Below are positions 1-9,264 of a stretch of 64,000 nucleotides of DNA, one piece after another. The first letter of the stretch is position 1; the number at the start of each line of letters is the position of its first letter. The notes under the pieces were generated by a model. The model saw only the letters and a program-made list of their open reading frames with translations, ran no database searches and was not told the origin of the DNA. This stretch comes from Ferruginibacter sp. (GTDB lineage: Bacteria > Bacteroidota > Bacteroidia > Chitinophagales > Chitinophagaceae), in NCBI GenBank assembly GCA_013141115.1, contig JABFRP010000002.1, positions 2,220,647 through 2,284,646 on the forward strand. Direction: 5' to 3'. The position numbers were made by a program, and so were the translations under genes.

Positions 1-1
1 T

Positions 2-322
2 TACAAAGGTAAATTAGTGGAGATTTATTTTCAGGCCATGCGCTGGACAATGCCCAGTTTTTTACAAGAAGTGGAGCGAATGAACTACATAGCCTGCAAA
101 CGGTTATCATCTACTGGGGGTTCTTTTAACATGCCTATGCGTATAAGCGCCGGAAAAATTTTTGCTAATGCTCCTGATTTTCTAAAACTTCATGAATATG
201 CTGAGAACAATACAGATTTTGTGCTTGAATATAATACGGTTAAGTATAATTTTATCTCGTATGATTTTGATGTAGAAAAAAAAGGCCTGCCTGTATCTTT
301 TGAGCCTCTTTATGTGAAGTAA
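2..322 (+). CDS. Unknown protein, C-terminal part (5' end outside window)
   Basis: The reading frame is open to the left window edge, so only the last 106 codons are visible and the true start lies upstream; the GTG at 17 need not be the start. The visible part is a soluble-looking mixed alpha/beta sequence with several aromatic residues (YFQAMRW, VLEYNTVKYNF) and ends in PLYVK. I see no membrane segment, signal or recognisable catalytic motif. It converges with the response regulator gene, only 11 bases away. Function is unknown. Confidence 0.6.
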   Translation, partial: YKGKLVEIYFQAMRWTMPSFLQEVERMNYIACKRLSSTGGSFNMPMRISAGKIFANAPDFLKLHEYAENNTDFVLEYNTVKYNFISYDFDVEKKGLPVSFEPLYVK

Positions 323-333
323 ATAACTTCACT

Positions 334-1020
334 TTAATTAACCAATAATCTAAAACCAACACCATGTATGGTTTCTAATGCCAGCCCGGGATCGGCTTTT
401 AAATATTTACGCAGCTTGGTAATAAATACATCCATGCTGCGGCCTAAAAAGTAATCATCTTTACCCCAAACATTAAGCAGCACTTCTTCCCGCTTTAAAA
501 TTTTATTGGTGTGGTTGGCAAAAAATTTCAGCAGGTCGGCTTCTCTTTGCGTAAGTGGCATTACTGTTGTACCGTTGTATATTTTTAATTCGTTAAAAGC
601 AAACCTTAAACTGCCTAGCTGGTATTCTTCTACGGCGTCGGATTGCAATTTTTTAGTACGGCGTAAAAAAACATCCATACGCATTACCAGTTCCTTCATG
701 CTAAAAGGTTTGGTGATGTAATCATCGGCGCCGGTTGCAAAACCTTTTAATTTATCTTCTTCTAAACTTTTAGCAGTTAAAAAAATGATGGGCACCACAT
801 CGCTTTGTTGCCTTATTTTTTTTGCCAGCGAAAAGCCATCTCTCAATGGCATATTAACATCCAGTAAGCAAATATCAAAAGTTACTTTTTGAAATTTTTG
901 CCAGGCAGCTTCTCCATCTGCACAATGCGTTACTTCAAAACCTGCATCCTGTAAACCATCTTTAATAACAAAGCTTAAAGAAAGATCGTCTTCGGCTAAT
1001 AAAACTTTTGCTTTGCTCAT
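334..1020 (-). CDS. OmpR/PhoB-family response regulator
   Basis: A DNA-binding response regulator of 228 residues, the normal length for the OmpR family. The N-terminal receiver domain shows the acidic pair EDD at residues 10-12, the phospho-acceptor Asp near residue 54 in LLDVNMP, the conserved Thr in FLTAK, and the Lys in ITKPF. The C-terminal part (about 130-228) is a winged-helix domain, with LTQREADLL and the recognition-helix region SMDVFITKLRKYL. It lies 11 bases downstream of the histidine kinase gene and is very likely its partner in one transcript. The signal and target genes cannot be read from the sequence. Confidence 0.93.
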   Translation of the reverse strand: MSKAKVLLAEDDLSLSFVIKDGLQDAGFEVTHCADGEAAWQKFQKVTFDICLLDVNMPLRDGFSLAKKIRQQSDVVPIIFLTAKSLEEDKLKGFATGADDYITKPFSMKELVMRMDVFLRRTKKLQSDAVEEYQLGSLRFAFNELKIYNGTTVMPLTQREADLLKFFANHTNKILKREEVLLNVWGKDDYFLGRSMDVFITKLRKYLKADPGLALETIHGVGFRLLVN

Positions 1021-1031
1021 GAATATAAATT

Positions 1032-2303
1032 TTAGTTCCTGGCTATTTTTATTATAAAAGTACTGCCTTTTTCGGGTTGGCTTTTAACTTCAATTTTGCC
1101 GCCATGGGCGTCAATAACAGTTTTAACAAAATTTAAGCCAAGGCCAAAGCCTTTTACAGTGTGCAGTTCGCCTTCGGTAACTCTGAAAAAGCGGTTGAAT
1201 ATTTTTTTCTGGTTTTCTTCGCTTATACCAACGCCATTGTCTTTGATAGCAATGCAACAATTATTTCCTTGGGTATAAGTAGCAATACCAATTTGCGGCT
1301 GGGAAGAATATTTAATAGCATTTTCAATAAGGTTAATAAATGCCAGCAGCATATAATACTTATCGGCCTTAATAATATTGCCTGCAGCAGAAAAACTGGT
1401 TTGTACAGTGGCATTTTTTTGTTCTATCAGCGGATGCAGGTCGTTAATAGATTGCTGTAATAAGATGTTTACATCAAAATTTTCTTTCTCCAGCGATAGT
1501 GCATTACTATCGGTATAGGCAATTTCTAAAAGCCGTTGTGTTTGCGATTGTAAATGTGCTGTTTGTTCATCAATAATAGCAGCATAGTTTTTTAATTTAT
1601 CAGGCTTATCTTTTATGTCTGGCTGCTGCAATACTTCTGCTGCAATTTTTATAACGGCTAAAGGAGTTTTAAATTCATGCGTAAAATTATTTACAAAATC
1701 TTTTTGCGTTTCGTTTAAAAATTTTTGTTTGTACAGGTAAAAAATGCTGGCCCCAAATGCAATTAAAACCAGCAGCAACAGGCCTCCGGATGCGATCCAG
1801 AAATACATTTGCTTTAAAATATATTGCCCACGGTGCGGAAAGTATAGTACAATGTAGGAGTAATCTCTTTTTAAAATGGGTATCGATGTTTTTTCTTTTG
1901 GCGGATAATAAGCATCCGGCAGATCAATATACTGCTCATCAGTATAGGCATTTTTTTCATGACTATAAATAGCGGCTTTACAATCAGTGTACACGTCAAA
2001 ATCGGTAAGCTCTGCTTTCAGGTTTATCCAAAGACTATCTAAATAGGGCGAACAATCAATTCTTAATAAATACAGGTCAGGCTTGGGGTTTTCAATCTTC
2101 TTTTGCACATTGTCCGATACATCGTTTACCAGTTCCATATCATCATACAAACCACGAATACTTTTAGAAACATTAATGTTGAATTGTTTTTCTTCGTAGC
2201 GGTAAACTTTTTGCAGCCAGAATAATTGCACTGCAATAATTATAGTAACCAGTACCGTACTGATTAAAATTACTAACCGCAATGTTTTTGAACGAATGAC
2301 CAT
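1032..2303 (-). CDS. Membrane sensor histidine kinase (HisKA type)
   Basis: A 423-residue inner-membrane histidine kinase. One transmembrane helix lies at about residues 7-29 and a second near 165-190, enclosing a periplasmic sensor region of about 130 residues that I do not recognise. The HisKA phospho-acceptor is His209 in FTHEFKTPLAV. The HATPase domain follows, with the N box LIENAIKYS, the G1 box KDNGVGIS and the G2 region GFGLGLNFV. No HAMP domain is apparent, which is common in Bacteroidota kinases. It is the first gene of a two-gene operon with the OmpR-type regulator downstream. The signal sensed is unknown. Confidence 0.93.
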   Translation of the reverse strand: MVIRSKTLRLVILISTVLVTIIIAVQLFWLQKVYRYEEKQFNINVSKSIRGLYDDMELVNDVSDNVQKKIENPKPDLYLLRIDCSPYLDSLWINLKAELTDFDVYTDCKAAIYSHEKNAYTDEQYIDLPDAYYPPKEKTSIPILKRDYSYIVLYFPHRGQYILKQMYFWIASGGLLLLVLIAFGASIFYLYKQKFLNETQKDFVNNFTHEFKTPLAVIKIAAEVLQQPDIKDKPDKLKNYAAIIDEQTAHLQSQTQRLLEIAYTDSNALSLEKENFDVNILLQQSINDLHPLIEQKNATVQTSFSAAGNIIKADKYYMLLAFINLIENAIKYSSQPQIGIATYTQGNNCCIAIKDNGVGISEENQKKIFNRFFRVTEGELHTVKGFGLGLNFVKTVIDAHGGKIEVKSQPEKGSTFIIKIARN

Positions 2304-2438
2304 TTAGTATTTTCTATTTGTGGTTTTCAGTTAGGGTAGTGCAAGCATCAATAACCTTGTTAGCTGCAAATTTTTACTGAAAAGATATCTGCAAAGATTT
2401 ATAACTATCCTGTTAATGAAATGTTGTTCTCTAAACCC

Positions 2439-3008
2439 CTAAACCTTCTTCACCCTTTCCGGGTTTTGTGCAATAAACGCATCCCAGCCTTTTAATTTTT
2501 TATCTGCCGCTGCTACCGGAGTTTTTTGCTGCAGATAATGACAAACTGCAACCGCCAATGCATCAGTAGCATCAAAATATTTGGAATTATTTTTAAAATT
2601 TAAAATCTGTTCCAGCATCTTCATTACCTGCTCTTTATTGGCATTGCCATTGCCGGTTACCGATTGTTTTACTTTTTTAGGCGAGTATTCTGTTACTTCA
2701 ATACCATGCCGCATGGCAGCAGCAATGGCCACGCCTTGTGCCCGGCCCAGTTTTAACATGCTCTGTACATTCTTTCCAAAAAAAGGGGCTTCAATAGCAA
2801 ACGTGGTAGGCTGATATTTGGTAATTAATCCACTTACAGTATTAAAAATAAGCTGCAGTTTTTTATAAGTATCTTTTACTTTGCCAGGTTGTAATACACC
2901 CATATCAAGTAACGTCATTTTATTTTGATTAACTTCAATTAAGCCATAGCCCATTATAATTGTGCCGGGGTCAATTCCTAAAATGATGGCTGGCTTTGTC
3001 TTTGGCAC
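2439..3008 (-). CDS. ruvC: Crossover junction endodeoxyribonuclease RuvC
   Basis: RuvC is the resolvase that cuts Holliday junctions with RuvAB during recombination repair. The 189-residue protein has the family acidic residues: Asp in LGIDPGT near the N-terminus, Glu in FAIEAPFF and the C-terminal pair in YFDATDALAVAVCHY. The basic stretch PKKVKQSVTGNGNANKEQV is also typical. It is slightly longer than E. coli RuvC (173) because of a lysine-rich tail. It starts at ATG, is divergent from the neighbouring membrane-protein gene, and no ruvA or ruvB is next to it. Confidence 0.96.
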   Translation of the reverse strand: MPKTKPAIILGIDPGTIIMGYGLIEVNQNKMTLLDMGVLQPGKVKDTYKKLQLIFNTVSGLITKYQPTTFAIEAPFFGKNVQSMLKLGRAQGVAIAAAMRHGIEVTEYSPKKVKQSVTGNGNANKEQVMKMLEQILNFKNNSKYFDATDALAVAVCHYLQQKTPVAAADKKLKGWDAFIAQNPERVKKV

Positions 3009-3051
3009 ACTAAAAATTTTTTGCGTTTAATAATTGAACTAACATTGCGTA

Positions 3052-4032
3052 TTGAACAAAAGTATTAAAATATTAATCAACTATTTTTTAGGGCCTGTAT
3101 TGTTGATAGTGCTTTGCTACAGTTTGTACAGGCAATTACTACAGCAGAACGATCTGGAGCAGCGCTGGCAGCAGATAAAATACAGCTGGCAAAGCTGGAA
3201 GTTTGTAGTAGTGATTTTTTTAATGCTGTTTAACTGGGGTATTGAAGCAAGAAAATGGCAATTGCTGGTATCTCATGTACAGCAATTTTCTTTTATACAG
3301 GCATTTAAATCGGTATTGGCTGGTTGTAGTATTACCATGCTTACGCCCAACCGAATTGGCGAATATGGCGGAAGGATATTGTTTTTAAAAGAGGAAAACC
3401 GTATTAAAGCCATTTCGCTTAATATTGCATCAAGCATAAGCCAGTTGCTGGTTACAATGGTTATGGGCTGTGCCGGGTTAATTTTTTTAAGGTTTTTTTC
3501 ACATAACAATAGCAACGCTTTAAGTGTTTTACCTGACTTTTGGGGCAACGTACTTATTTATTTTAGCATCACCGGTACAGTGTTGCTATTTTTATTTTAT
3601 ATACGACTGGCCTGGCTGGTGCGTTTAATAGAAAAAATACCGGCTTTTACCAAAGCCATAAAACATATAACGGTGCTGGATGAGTTTTCGGCAAGCCAAT
3701 TGCTTAAGATACTATCATTATCGCTGTTGAGGTATCTGATTTTTGTGTTACAATATATTTTATTGTTACAGGTAATGGAAGTAAATATAGCGTGGGGCTT
3801 AAGTTTTTGGTTGATATCGGTTTTTTATTTGGTGATGGCTGTTGCACCTACCATCGGTTTTTTAGAATTACCGTTAAGGGCAAAAGCTATTATGGAACTG
3901 ATGAAATTATATAGTACAAACACTTTAGGTATTGAAACTGCCGCATTGGCAATATGGTTGATTAATTTAGTAATACCTGCATTAATTGGCAGTTTATTAA
4001 TTTTAGGAATTAAAATAGTAAAAGAAAAATGA
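3052..4032 (+). CDS. Lysylphosphatidylglycerol synthase TM-region/UPF0104 family membrane protein
   Basis: A polytopic inner-membrane protein of 326 residues with about eight hydrophobic helices. The pattern MLTPNRIGEYGGRILFLK near residues 96-115 and the ending PLRAKAIMELM...NTLGIETAALAIWLINLVIPALIG resemble the flippase-like membrane domain of the LPG synthase/UPF0104 (AglD-like) family, without the cytoplasmic lysyl-transferase domain. The start is TTG at 3052, because no ATG precedes the first helix. Its stop overlaps the start of the DUF3108 gene by 4 bases, so the two are translationally coupled. The substrate is unknown. Confidence 0.8.
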   Translation: MNKSIKILINYFLGPVLLIVLCYSLYRQLLQQNDLEQRWQQIKYSWQSWKFVVVIFLMLFNWGIEARKWQLLVSHVQQFSFIQAFKSVLAGCSITMLTPNRIGEYGGRILFLKEENRIKAISLNIASSISQLLVTMVMGCAGLIFLRFFSHNNSNALSVLPDFWGNVLIYFSITGTVLLFLFYIRLAWLVRLIEKIPAFTKAIKHITVLDEFSASQLLKILSLSLLRYLIFVLQYILLLQVMEVNIAWGLSFWLISVFYLVMAVAPTIGFLELPLRAKAIMELMKLYSTNTLGIETAALAIWLINLVIPALIGSLLILGIKIVKEK

Positions 4033-4832
4033 TACGTTACGCTAAGGTTGGGTTGGTTATTTTAGGTTTATGCTGTGTAAGTTTTAAACCTCATTACGAG
4101 GAGGAGTTTTGTGGCATTAAAAACACGGCATTTAAAGCCGATGAAGTAGTAACCATGAAGGTATTTTACAATGCCATGGGAGCCTTTATTGGTGCCGGCG
4201 AAGCCACTTTTACCACTTCGCTGGAGCGCTTTAACGGTAAGCCTGTATACCATTGCGTAGGCGAGGGTAAAACCTATTCTTTCTTTGATAACTTTTTTAA
4301 AGTACGTGACCGTTACGAAAGTTATATTGATACCGCTAATTTAGTGCCGTATAAATTTATCCGTAATGTAGATGAAGGCGGCTATAAAAAATATAACAAC
4401 GTAACTTTTAATCAAACTGCAGGCACAGCCGTAAGTACCAATGGTGTTTTTAAAGTTACCAAGTGTATACAGGATGTGGTTAGTGCAGTGTACTATGCCC
4501 GTAATATTGATTTTAGCAAGTATAAAGTAAATGATAAAATCCCTTTTGATATGTTTTTAGATGATGAAGTATATCATTTATACATTCGCTATTTAGGAAA
4601 AGAAAAGGTAAAAACCCGTTACGGAAAATTTAATGCTATAAAAATTAAACCATTACTAATTAAAGGAACCATTTTTGAAGGCGGCGAAAAAATGAATGCC
4701 TGGTTAAGTGACGATCCCAATCATTTATTGCTAAGGGTTGAAAGCCCCATTGCCGTAGGAAGTATTAAAGTAGATATGATGGGCTACAGAAACTTACGTT
4801 ACCCGCTTTCTTCATTAATAAGTGTGAAATAG
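4029..4832 (+). CDS. DUF3108 domain-containing exported protein
   Basis: A 267-residue exported protein. A short hydrophobic N-terminus (VGLVILGLCCVSF) ends in a Cys/Ser region and looks like a signal peptide, possibly of a lipoprotein. The body carries features of DUF3108: MKVFYNAMGAFIGAGEATF, then the DRYESYIDTANLVPYKFIRNVDEGGY segment, and the C-terminal LSDDPNHLLLRVESPIAVGSIKVDM, a beta-rich lipid-interaction-like fold in this family. It overlaps the upstream flippase-like gene by ATGA. Exact function is not known. Confidence 0.85.
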   Translation: MIRYAKVGLVILGLCCVSFKPHYEEEFCGIKNTAFKADEVVTMKVFYNAMGAFIGAGEATFTTSLERFNGKPVYHCVGEGKTYSFFDNFFKVRDRYESYIDTANLVPYKFIRNVDEGGYKKYNNVTFNQTAGTAVSTNGVFKVTKCIQDVVSAVYYARNIDFSKYKVNDKIPFDMFLDDEVYHLYIRYLGKEKVKTRYGKFNAIKIKPLLIKGTIFEGGEKMNAWLSDDPNHLLLRVESPIAVGSIKVDMMGYRNLRYPLSSLISVK

Positions 4833-4941
4833 ATTTTAAACCCAGCTATATTTTATTGAATTTCATTGGCATCGTCCTGAAGTATCGGGATACAGCATAC
4901 CGCCATTGAATTTTTATTAACAGAAAGAGGATGCAAGCACA

Positions 4942-5838
4942 CTAAATATCACTCAGCTTAAAAACATCTTTCACCCGTACACCTTTTTCTGTCATCTGTA
5001 AAGTACAGCATTCGTTAACCGGGTCGTGCTCAAAAAATAAAATATAATCGTTGGCTAAAGCTTCTGTAAAAAAAGCTTTCTTTTCATTGAGTGTGGTTAG
5101 TGGAAACATATCGTATCCCATAACATACGGCAAAGGAATATGCCCAACAGAAGGTAATAGATCGGCCATGTACACAATCGTTTTACCCTTATAATTTATT
5201 TTTGGCAACATCATGGCATCGGTATGGCCGTTAACTGTAAAGTAAGAGACGTGAGTGGTGAGCGGTGAGTCGTGAGTAAGAAGTCTATCAGCATTGGCGG
5301 CTAAGCCCATACTCACGCCTGACGGCTCACGGCTCACGCTTAAAAATTTCAATTGCCCGCTTTCTTCTATAGGTAAAATATTTTCTTTTAAAAAACTTGC
5401 CTTTTCCCTGTCGTTGGCGTGTGTTGCCCAGTTCCAATGTTTTTTATTACTCCAGTAAGTAGCATTTTTAAATGCCGGAATTAATTTTTCTCCTTCCCGT
5501 ACAATGCTTCCACCACAGTGATCAAAATGCAGGTGCGTTAAAAATACATCGGTAATATCAGCTGCGGTAAAACCATGTTTGGCTAAAGACTTATCCAAAG
5601 TATCATCGCCATGCAAATAATAATGACCGAAAAATTTGGCATCCTGTTTATTGCCCATGCCATTATCAATTAAAATCAATTTGTCCTCTTCCTCAATTAA
5701 TAAACAGCGCAAAGCCCAGCTACACATATTGTTTTCATCAGCTGGGTTTAATTTGTTCCAGATGCTTTTGGGCACTACGCCAAACATGGCACCGCCATCT
5801 AACTTAAAATAGCCTGCGTTAACGGAGTATAATTTCAT
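4942..5838 (-). CDS. MBL-fold metallo-hydrolase with a repeat-derived insert
   Basis: A metallo-beta-lactamase-fold hydrolase of 298 residues from the preferred start MKLYSVNAGYF at 5838. A longer reading from 5880 would add 14 residues and overlap the transporter gene, so it is less likely. The metal motif is THLHFDHCGG (His102, His104, Asp106, His107). Further ligands are probably the His in NGHTDAMM, the Asp in VYMADLLP and the late His in FFEHDP. Residues about 167-196 (SVSREPSG...THDSPLTTH) are encoded by an inverted heptamer-repeat element and interrupt the expected sequence between the LKFL strand and the YFTVNGHTD strand. The frame is kept and metal ligands are untouched, so the enzyme may still be active. 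Substrate unknown. Confidence 0.9.
   Translation of the reverse strand: MKLYSVNAGYFKLDGGAMFGVVPKSIWNKLNPADENNMCSWALRCLLIEEEDKLILIDNGMGNKQDAKFFGHYYLHGDDTLDKSLAKHGFTAADITDVFLTHLHFDHCGGSIVREGEKLIPAFKNATYWSNKKHWNWATHANDREKASFLKENILPIEESGQLKFLSVSREPSGVSMGLAANADRLLTHDSPLTTHVSYFTVNGHTDAMMLPKINYKGKTIVYMADLLPSVGHIPLPYVMGYDMFPLTTLNEKKAFFTEALANDYILFFEHDPVNECCTLQMTEKGVRVKDVFKLSDI
5251..5338. repeat. In-frame inverted heptamer-repeat element in MBL gene
   Basis: Four tandem heptamers GTGAGTG/GTGAGCG/GTGAGTC/GTGAGTA occupy 5251-5278. A 32-bp centre follows, then four heptamers ACTCACG/CCTGACG/GCTCACG/GCTCACG occupy 5311-5338. The arms are inverted copies of each other and could fold into a long imperfect hairpin. 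The whole element lies inside the MBL hydrolase gene and is translated in frame on the minus strand. One arm encodes THDSPLTTH, the same nonapeptide found in LeuS of this window. Confidence 0.85.
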
Positions 5839-5848
5839 ACAGCAAAAA

Positions 5849-7138
5849 TTAAACAGTAACCACTTTGCTTTTTTGTGCACTAAGCGTTACCAATAAAAAT
5901 AATAAACCCAATACAAAAAAGGCAATTAAAGCTAATAGAGAGTTACGCATATTGCCGGTTAAGCCTTCTATTAAACCAAAACTAAATAAGCCAATTACAA
6001 TCGCTAATTTTTCGGTTACATCATAAAAACTAAAAAAGGAAGCCGTGTCTTTTGTTTCGGGCATTAATTTAGAATAAGTAGAACGGCTGAGCGATTGAAT
6101 GCCACCCATTACTAAACCTACCAGCGATGCTAAAATATAAAAATGTAATTCTGTAGTTATAAAATAGCCGGTAATGCAAACGCCTATCCAAAGCAGTACA
6201 GTAAAAATTAAAACTTTAATGTTGCCATAAGTAGCCGATAGTTTAGACATAGCTACGGCGCCTATAATAGCTACCAGCTGAATAATTACAGCGGTAATAA
6301 TTAATTTATCATCTGCTAACTTTAATTCTTTAATACCAAAATCTATGGCTACCAGCATTACAGTTTGCACACCCATGCTGTAAAAGAAAAAAGCCGTTAA
6401 AAATCTTTTTAATACGGGCATGTGTACCATCTGCTGTGCAACCAGTTTTAATTCGTGAAAGCCATTTACCAATACATGTTTTTTTGCCTTTCTCTCGCTT
6501 TTGGGGCTAATGGGTAATCTTGCAAAAGTTATTTGTGCAAAGCTTACCCACCAGATACCTACTAATAAAAAAGTAAGTCTTAATGCAAGGCCTTTTTCTT
6601 CACTCATAAAAATTACCAATGCAAAACCTACTAATTGCATCAGTACGCTGCCAATATATCCCATGGTATAACCTTTGGCACTTATCCGGTCCATATCTTT
6701 TTCTGCAGCTATTTCGGGCAGGTAAGAGTTATAAAAAACCTGGCTGCCATAAAAGCCAATACCGGCAAACATAAAACACATTAAACCCAGTGTAACACTT
6801 TGCTCTTTAAACAAAAAAAGTAAGGAGCAACTTAAGGCCCCCATGTAACAAAAAAAGCGCATAAAATTTTTCTTATTGCCTTTATAATCAGCAATGGAAG
6901 AAAGTATGGGAGAGAGTAAGGCAATAACTAAAAAGCCAAAAGCCAGTACATAATCCTTTAGCTCAGTATTTACAAAACGGCGCCCTAAAAAACTAATGCC
7001 ATCAGGAAATTTTTCAAGAGAAGTTACCGCTGCATAATATGCCGGAAAAAAGGTAGTGGTAATTACTAAATTGTAAACGCTGTTGGCCCAGTCGTACATG
7101 GCCCAGCCATTAATAACTTTTTTAGATGCAGTTTGCAT
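5849..7138 (-). CDS. UMF1-family MFS transporter
   Basis: An inner-membrane major-facilitator-type transporter of 429 residues with about twelve hydrophobic helices. The N-terminal signature INGWAMYDWANSVYNLVITTTFFPAYY belongs to the UMF1 family (Atg22-like). The central loop contains a basic stretch, PKSERKAKKH, between the two halves, and the second half carries GGIQSLSRSTYSKLMP. The preferred start of the downstream MBL hydrolase gene lies 10 bases after this gene, so the two are probably co-transcribed. The substrate is not known. Confidence 0.9.
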   Translation of the reverse strand: MQTASKKVINGWAMYDWANSVYNLVITTTFFPAYYAAVTSLEKFPDGISFLGRRFVNTELKDYVLAFGFLVIALLSPILSSIADYKGNKKNFMRFFCYMGALSCSLLFLFKEQSVTLGLMCFMFAGIGFYGSQVFYNSYLPEIAAEKDMDRISAKGYTMGYIGSVLMQLVGFALVIFMSEEKGLALRLTFLLVGIWWVSFAQITFARLPISPKSERKAKKHVLVNGFHELKLVAQQMVHMPVLKRFLTAFFFYSMGVQTVMLVAIDFGIKELKLADDKLIITAVIIQLVAIIGAVAMSKLSATYGNIKVLIFTVLLWIGVCITGYFITTELHFYILASLVGLVMGGIQSLSRSTYSKLMPETKDTASFFSFYDVTEKLAIVIGLFSFGLIEGLTGNMRNSLLALIAFFVLGLLFLLVTLSAQKSKVVTV

Positions 7139-7221
7139 TGGTTTTATTTATTGGGATGAAGTGCTTGAAGACTAAAAGGGAAATTAGTAATTAATCATCA
7201 AAATAAATAAAGAAATTATAG

Positions 7222-8022
7222 TTATTGGGTTATAACACCTTTCCAGATAAGCAGTAATAAAATAATGCCTACAATAATGCGGTACCAGCCCCAAACTTTA
7301 AAGCCATGTTTTTTTAAGAAGCCAATAAAAAACTTAATGGCCAGTAATGCCACAATAAATGCTACCACATTGCCAATAGCTAATTGTTTTATTTCATTGG
7401 CAGAAAAGCCACCATTATCGCTGTAATATTTATATAATTTATACCCGGTAGCAGCAAGCATGGTAGGCACGGCTAAAAAGAAAGAAAATTCGGCAGCAGC
7501 ATTACGGGTAAGTTTTAAACTCATACCACCAATAATGGTAGCTGCACTACGGCTAAGCCCCGGCAATAAAATAGCCAGGCATTGAAATAAACCGATCTTT
7601 AATGCTGTTAGCGGGCTAACTTCCTTCTCATCTTTTATTTCAGGATTTTTAAAAATATTATCTACAAACAAAAAGAAAATGCCACCCACCAGCATTACCA
7701 CGGCAATAAAAACCGGACTTTCCAGCAGATCGTCAATTTTTTCGCTGAAGAGTTTACCAAAAATTAAAGCAGGTATTACAGCAATGATCAGTTTTACATA
7801 AAACTCCCAGCGTTTAAAATCAAAAAACTTTTTCCAGTACAATACCACTACCGAGAGTATGGCACCCAGTTGAATGGCTACTGTAAAAACCTGGGTAAAT
7901 GTATCGGTATTGCTTATGCCTAACAGGTTTTCGGTAATACGCATATGAGCCGTGGAAGAAATGGGTAAAAACTCTGTAAGTCCTTCCACTATGGCAATAA
8001 TGATAGATTGTAAAGTATCCAT
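7222..8022 (-). CDS. uppP: Undecaprenyl-diphosphatase UppP (BacA)
   Basis: UppP removes a phosphate from undecaprenyl pyrophosphate to recycle the lipid carrier for peptidoglycan and polysaccharide synthesis, and confers some bacitracin resistance. The protein has 266 residues and eight hydrophobic helices. Family motifs are present: [14 protein letters not shown] (residues 13-26) and the [13 protein letters not shown] loop near residue 153. It lies in the order ftsX-DUF3098-uppP on one strand, an arrangement common in Bacteroidota. A hairpin terminator sits just upstream, so it may have its own promoter. Confidence 0.97.
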   Translation of the reverse strand: MDTLQSIIIAIVEGLTEFLPISSTAHMRITENLLGISNTDTFTQVFTVAIQLGAILSVVVLYWKKFFDFKRWEFYVKLIIAVIPALIFGKLFSEKIDDLLESPVFIAVVMLVGGIFFLFVDNIFKNPEIKDEKEVSPLTALKIGLFQCLAILLPGLSRSAATIIGGMSLKLTRNAAAEFSFFLAVPTMLAATGYKLYKYYSDNGGFSANEIKQLAIGNVVAFIVALLAIKFFIGFLKKHGFKVWGWYRIIVGIILLLLIWKGVITQ

Positions 8023-8047
8023 GCAGGTTGTTTTGTAAACGGTAAAT

Positions 8048-8073
8048 AAAAAAAGCGAAGATATTATCTCCGC
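8048..8073 (-). terminator. Hairpin terminator after DUF3098 gene
   Basis: Read on the minus strand, GCGGAGATA and TATCTTCGC form a stem with one G-T pair and a very short loop, followed by a run of seven T. It lies between the DUF3098 gene and uppP and would end or reduce transcription of ftsX-DUF3098. Confidence 0.6.
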
Positions 8074-8101
8074 AGTTCTTTTATTAATTATTCATTATAA
8101 A

Positions 8102-8362
8102 TTAATCATTTGTTTTTGGCTTTTTCATTATTGCAAAAATTTCAATAACGAGGCCTGCAATAATTAAAATGGGAGCAATGGTAATACGGGTAGTGCTGTA
8201 CACTTCGTTGGCATCAAAAACTTTGGGGTCGGCACTTTTGCCACCGCTCATTAAAAAAAAGCCAATGGCCATTACAGCTACACCAGCCAGCATCCACATA
8301 TAATTATCTTTTGTAAAAAGGCTGGTATTGGTAGCGGGTATTTGTTTTTTTTCGTTGCTCAT
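8102..8362 (-). CDS. DUF3098 domain-containing membrane protein
   Basis: A small inner-membrane protein of 86 residues from MSNEKKQIPATN. An in-frame ATG seven codons upstream is possible but would nearly abut ftsX. It has two hydrophobic helices (YMWMLAGVAVMAIGFFLM and TIAPILIIAGLVIEIFAIM) separated by a polar loop with SGGKSADPKVFDANEVYS, which is typical of DUF3098. It follows ftsX closely and precedes uppP. A role near the cell-division or envelope machinery is suggested by this conserved context only. Confidence 0.88.
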   Translation of the reverse strand: MSNEKKQIPATNTSLFTKDNYMWMLAGVAVMAIGFFLMSGGKSADPKVFDANEVYSTTRITIAPILIIAGLVIEIFAIMKKPKTND

Positions 8363-8385
8363 GTATTGTTTATTAAGGTGCAATA

Positions 8386-9264
8386 TTAATATAAATCATC
8401 CAATTTCATCCGCAGGTATTTTATTACCGCCCTGTGCGTACTTACCAATGTAATGGTAATGCCCAGTGCAATAATAGTGAGGAACAGCAATATCAGGCTT
8501 TTATTATCTCTCAGCACTTTAAATTCGGGCCTGAAGCTTTCTACCAGTATTACCACGGCCCATATTAAAGCAATGGCAATGCCCGAGGCAATTAAACCAT
8601 TAATAATAGCCCTGATATTAATGGGTTTGGCAATAAACCAGCGGGTAGCACCCACCATTTGCATGGTTTTAATTAAAAAACGGTTACTGTACATGGCCAG
8701 GCGAATAGTATTATCTATAGAAAAAATAACCAGTATGGTAAGTATAATACCTGCTACTGAAAGCCCAATAAACATCCATTTGGCAAAGTCGCCCACTTTG
8801 GAAACAATTTCATCGGGAAATTTATATTCCTGTATCACCCCCGGAAAATTAGTTTCGATGGTGGAAGAAATGGCTCTTAAGCTATCCGATTGTACATGAT
8901 CGGCCGTTACATAAAAATCTATACTTTCCGGCAAGGGGTTGCTTTTAATAAACTGGCGCCAGGTGGTATCATTATCGGCCTCAAACTTTTTGATGGCCAT
9001 TTCTTTAGTAACATACTCGGCCGATTTTACGTAAGATAATGCAGTGATATAATTTTTTACACTGTCAATTTTCATTTTAGAGGCATCCCTGTTTAAAAAA
9101 CATTGCACCTGGATGTTTTCTTTAAAATAGTCGCCTGTTTTACGCAGGTTTAAGAAAAACCAGCCCACAATACCAAATAAAAACAACACTAAGGCTACAC
9201 CAATTATAGCGTTTGCATAACTGGGTTTTCCTCTTTTACTGCTTGCTTTTCCAATTTGAGACAT
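8386..9264 (-). CDS. ftsX: Cell division protein FtsX-like permease
   Basis: FtsX is the membrane partner of the ATPase FtsE and controls peptidoglycan hydrolases at division. This 292-residue protein has the FtsX topology. A basic cytoplasmic N-terminus is followed by one helix (about 20-41). An extracytoplasmic domain follows, with IQVQCFLNRDAS, ALSYVKSAEYVTKEMA and NPLPESIDFYV. Three C-terminal helices come last, with the NRFLIKTMQMVGATRWFIAKP loop. No ftsE is adjacent, which is usual in Bacteroidota. It is the first gene of ftsX-DUF3098-(uppP). Confidence 0.92.
   Translation of the reverse strand: MSQIGKASSKRGKPSYANAIIGVALVLFLFGIVGWFFLNLRKTGDYFKENIQVQCFLNRDASKMKIDSVKNYITALSYVKSAEYVTKEMAIKKFEADNDTTWRQFIKSNPLPESIDFYVTADHVQSDSLRAISSTIETNFPGVIQEYKFPDEIVSKVGDFAKWMFIGLSVAGIILTILVIFSIDNTIRLAMYSNRFLIKTMQMVGATRWFIAKPINIRAIINGLIASGIAIALIWAVVILVESFRPEFKVLRDNKSLILLFLTIIALGITITLVSTHRAVIKYLRMKLDDLY

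Noticed and set aside
4833..4941. TCCTGAAGTATCGGGA near 4874 as a terminator
   Set aside because: The stem is short with one weak pair and no T-run follows; it may be a common repeat of the phylum but cannot be supported here.
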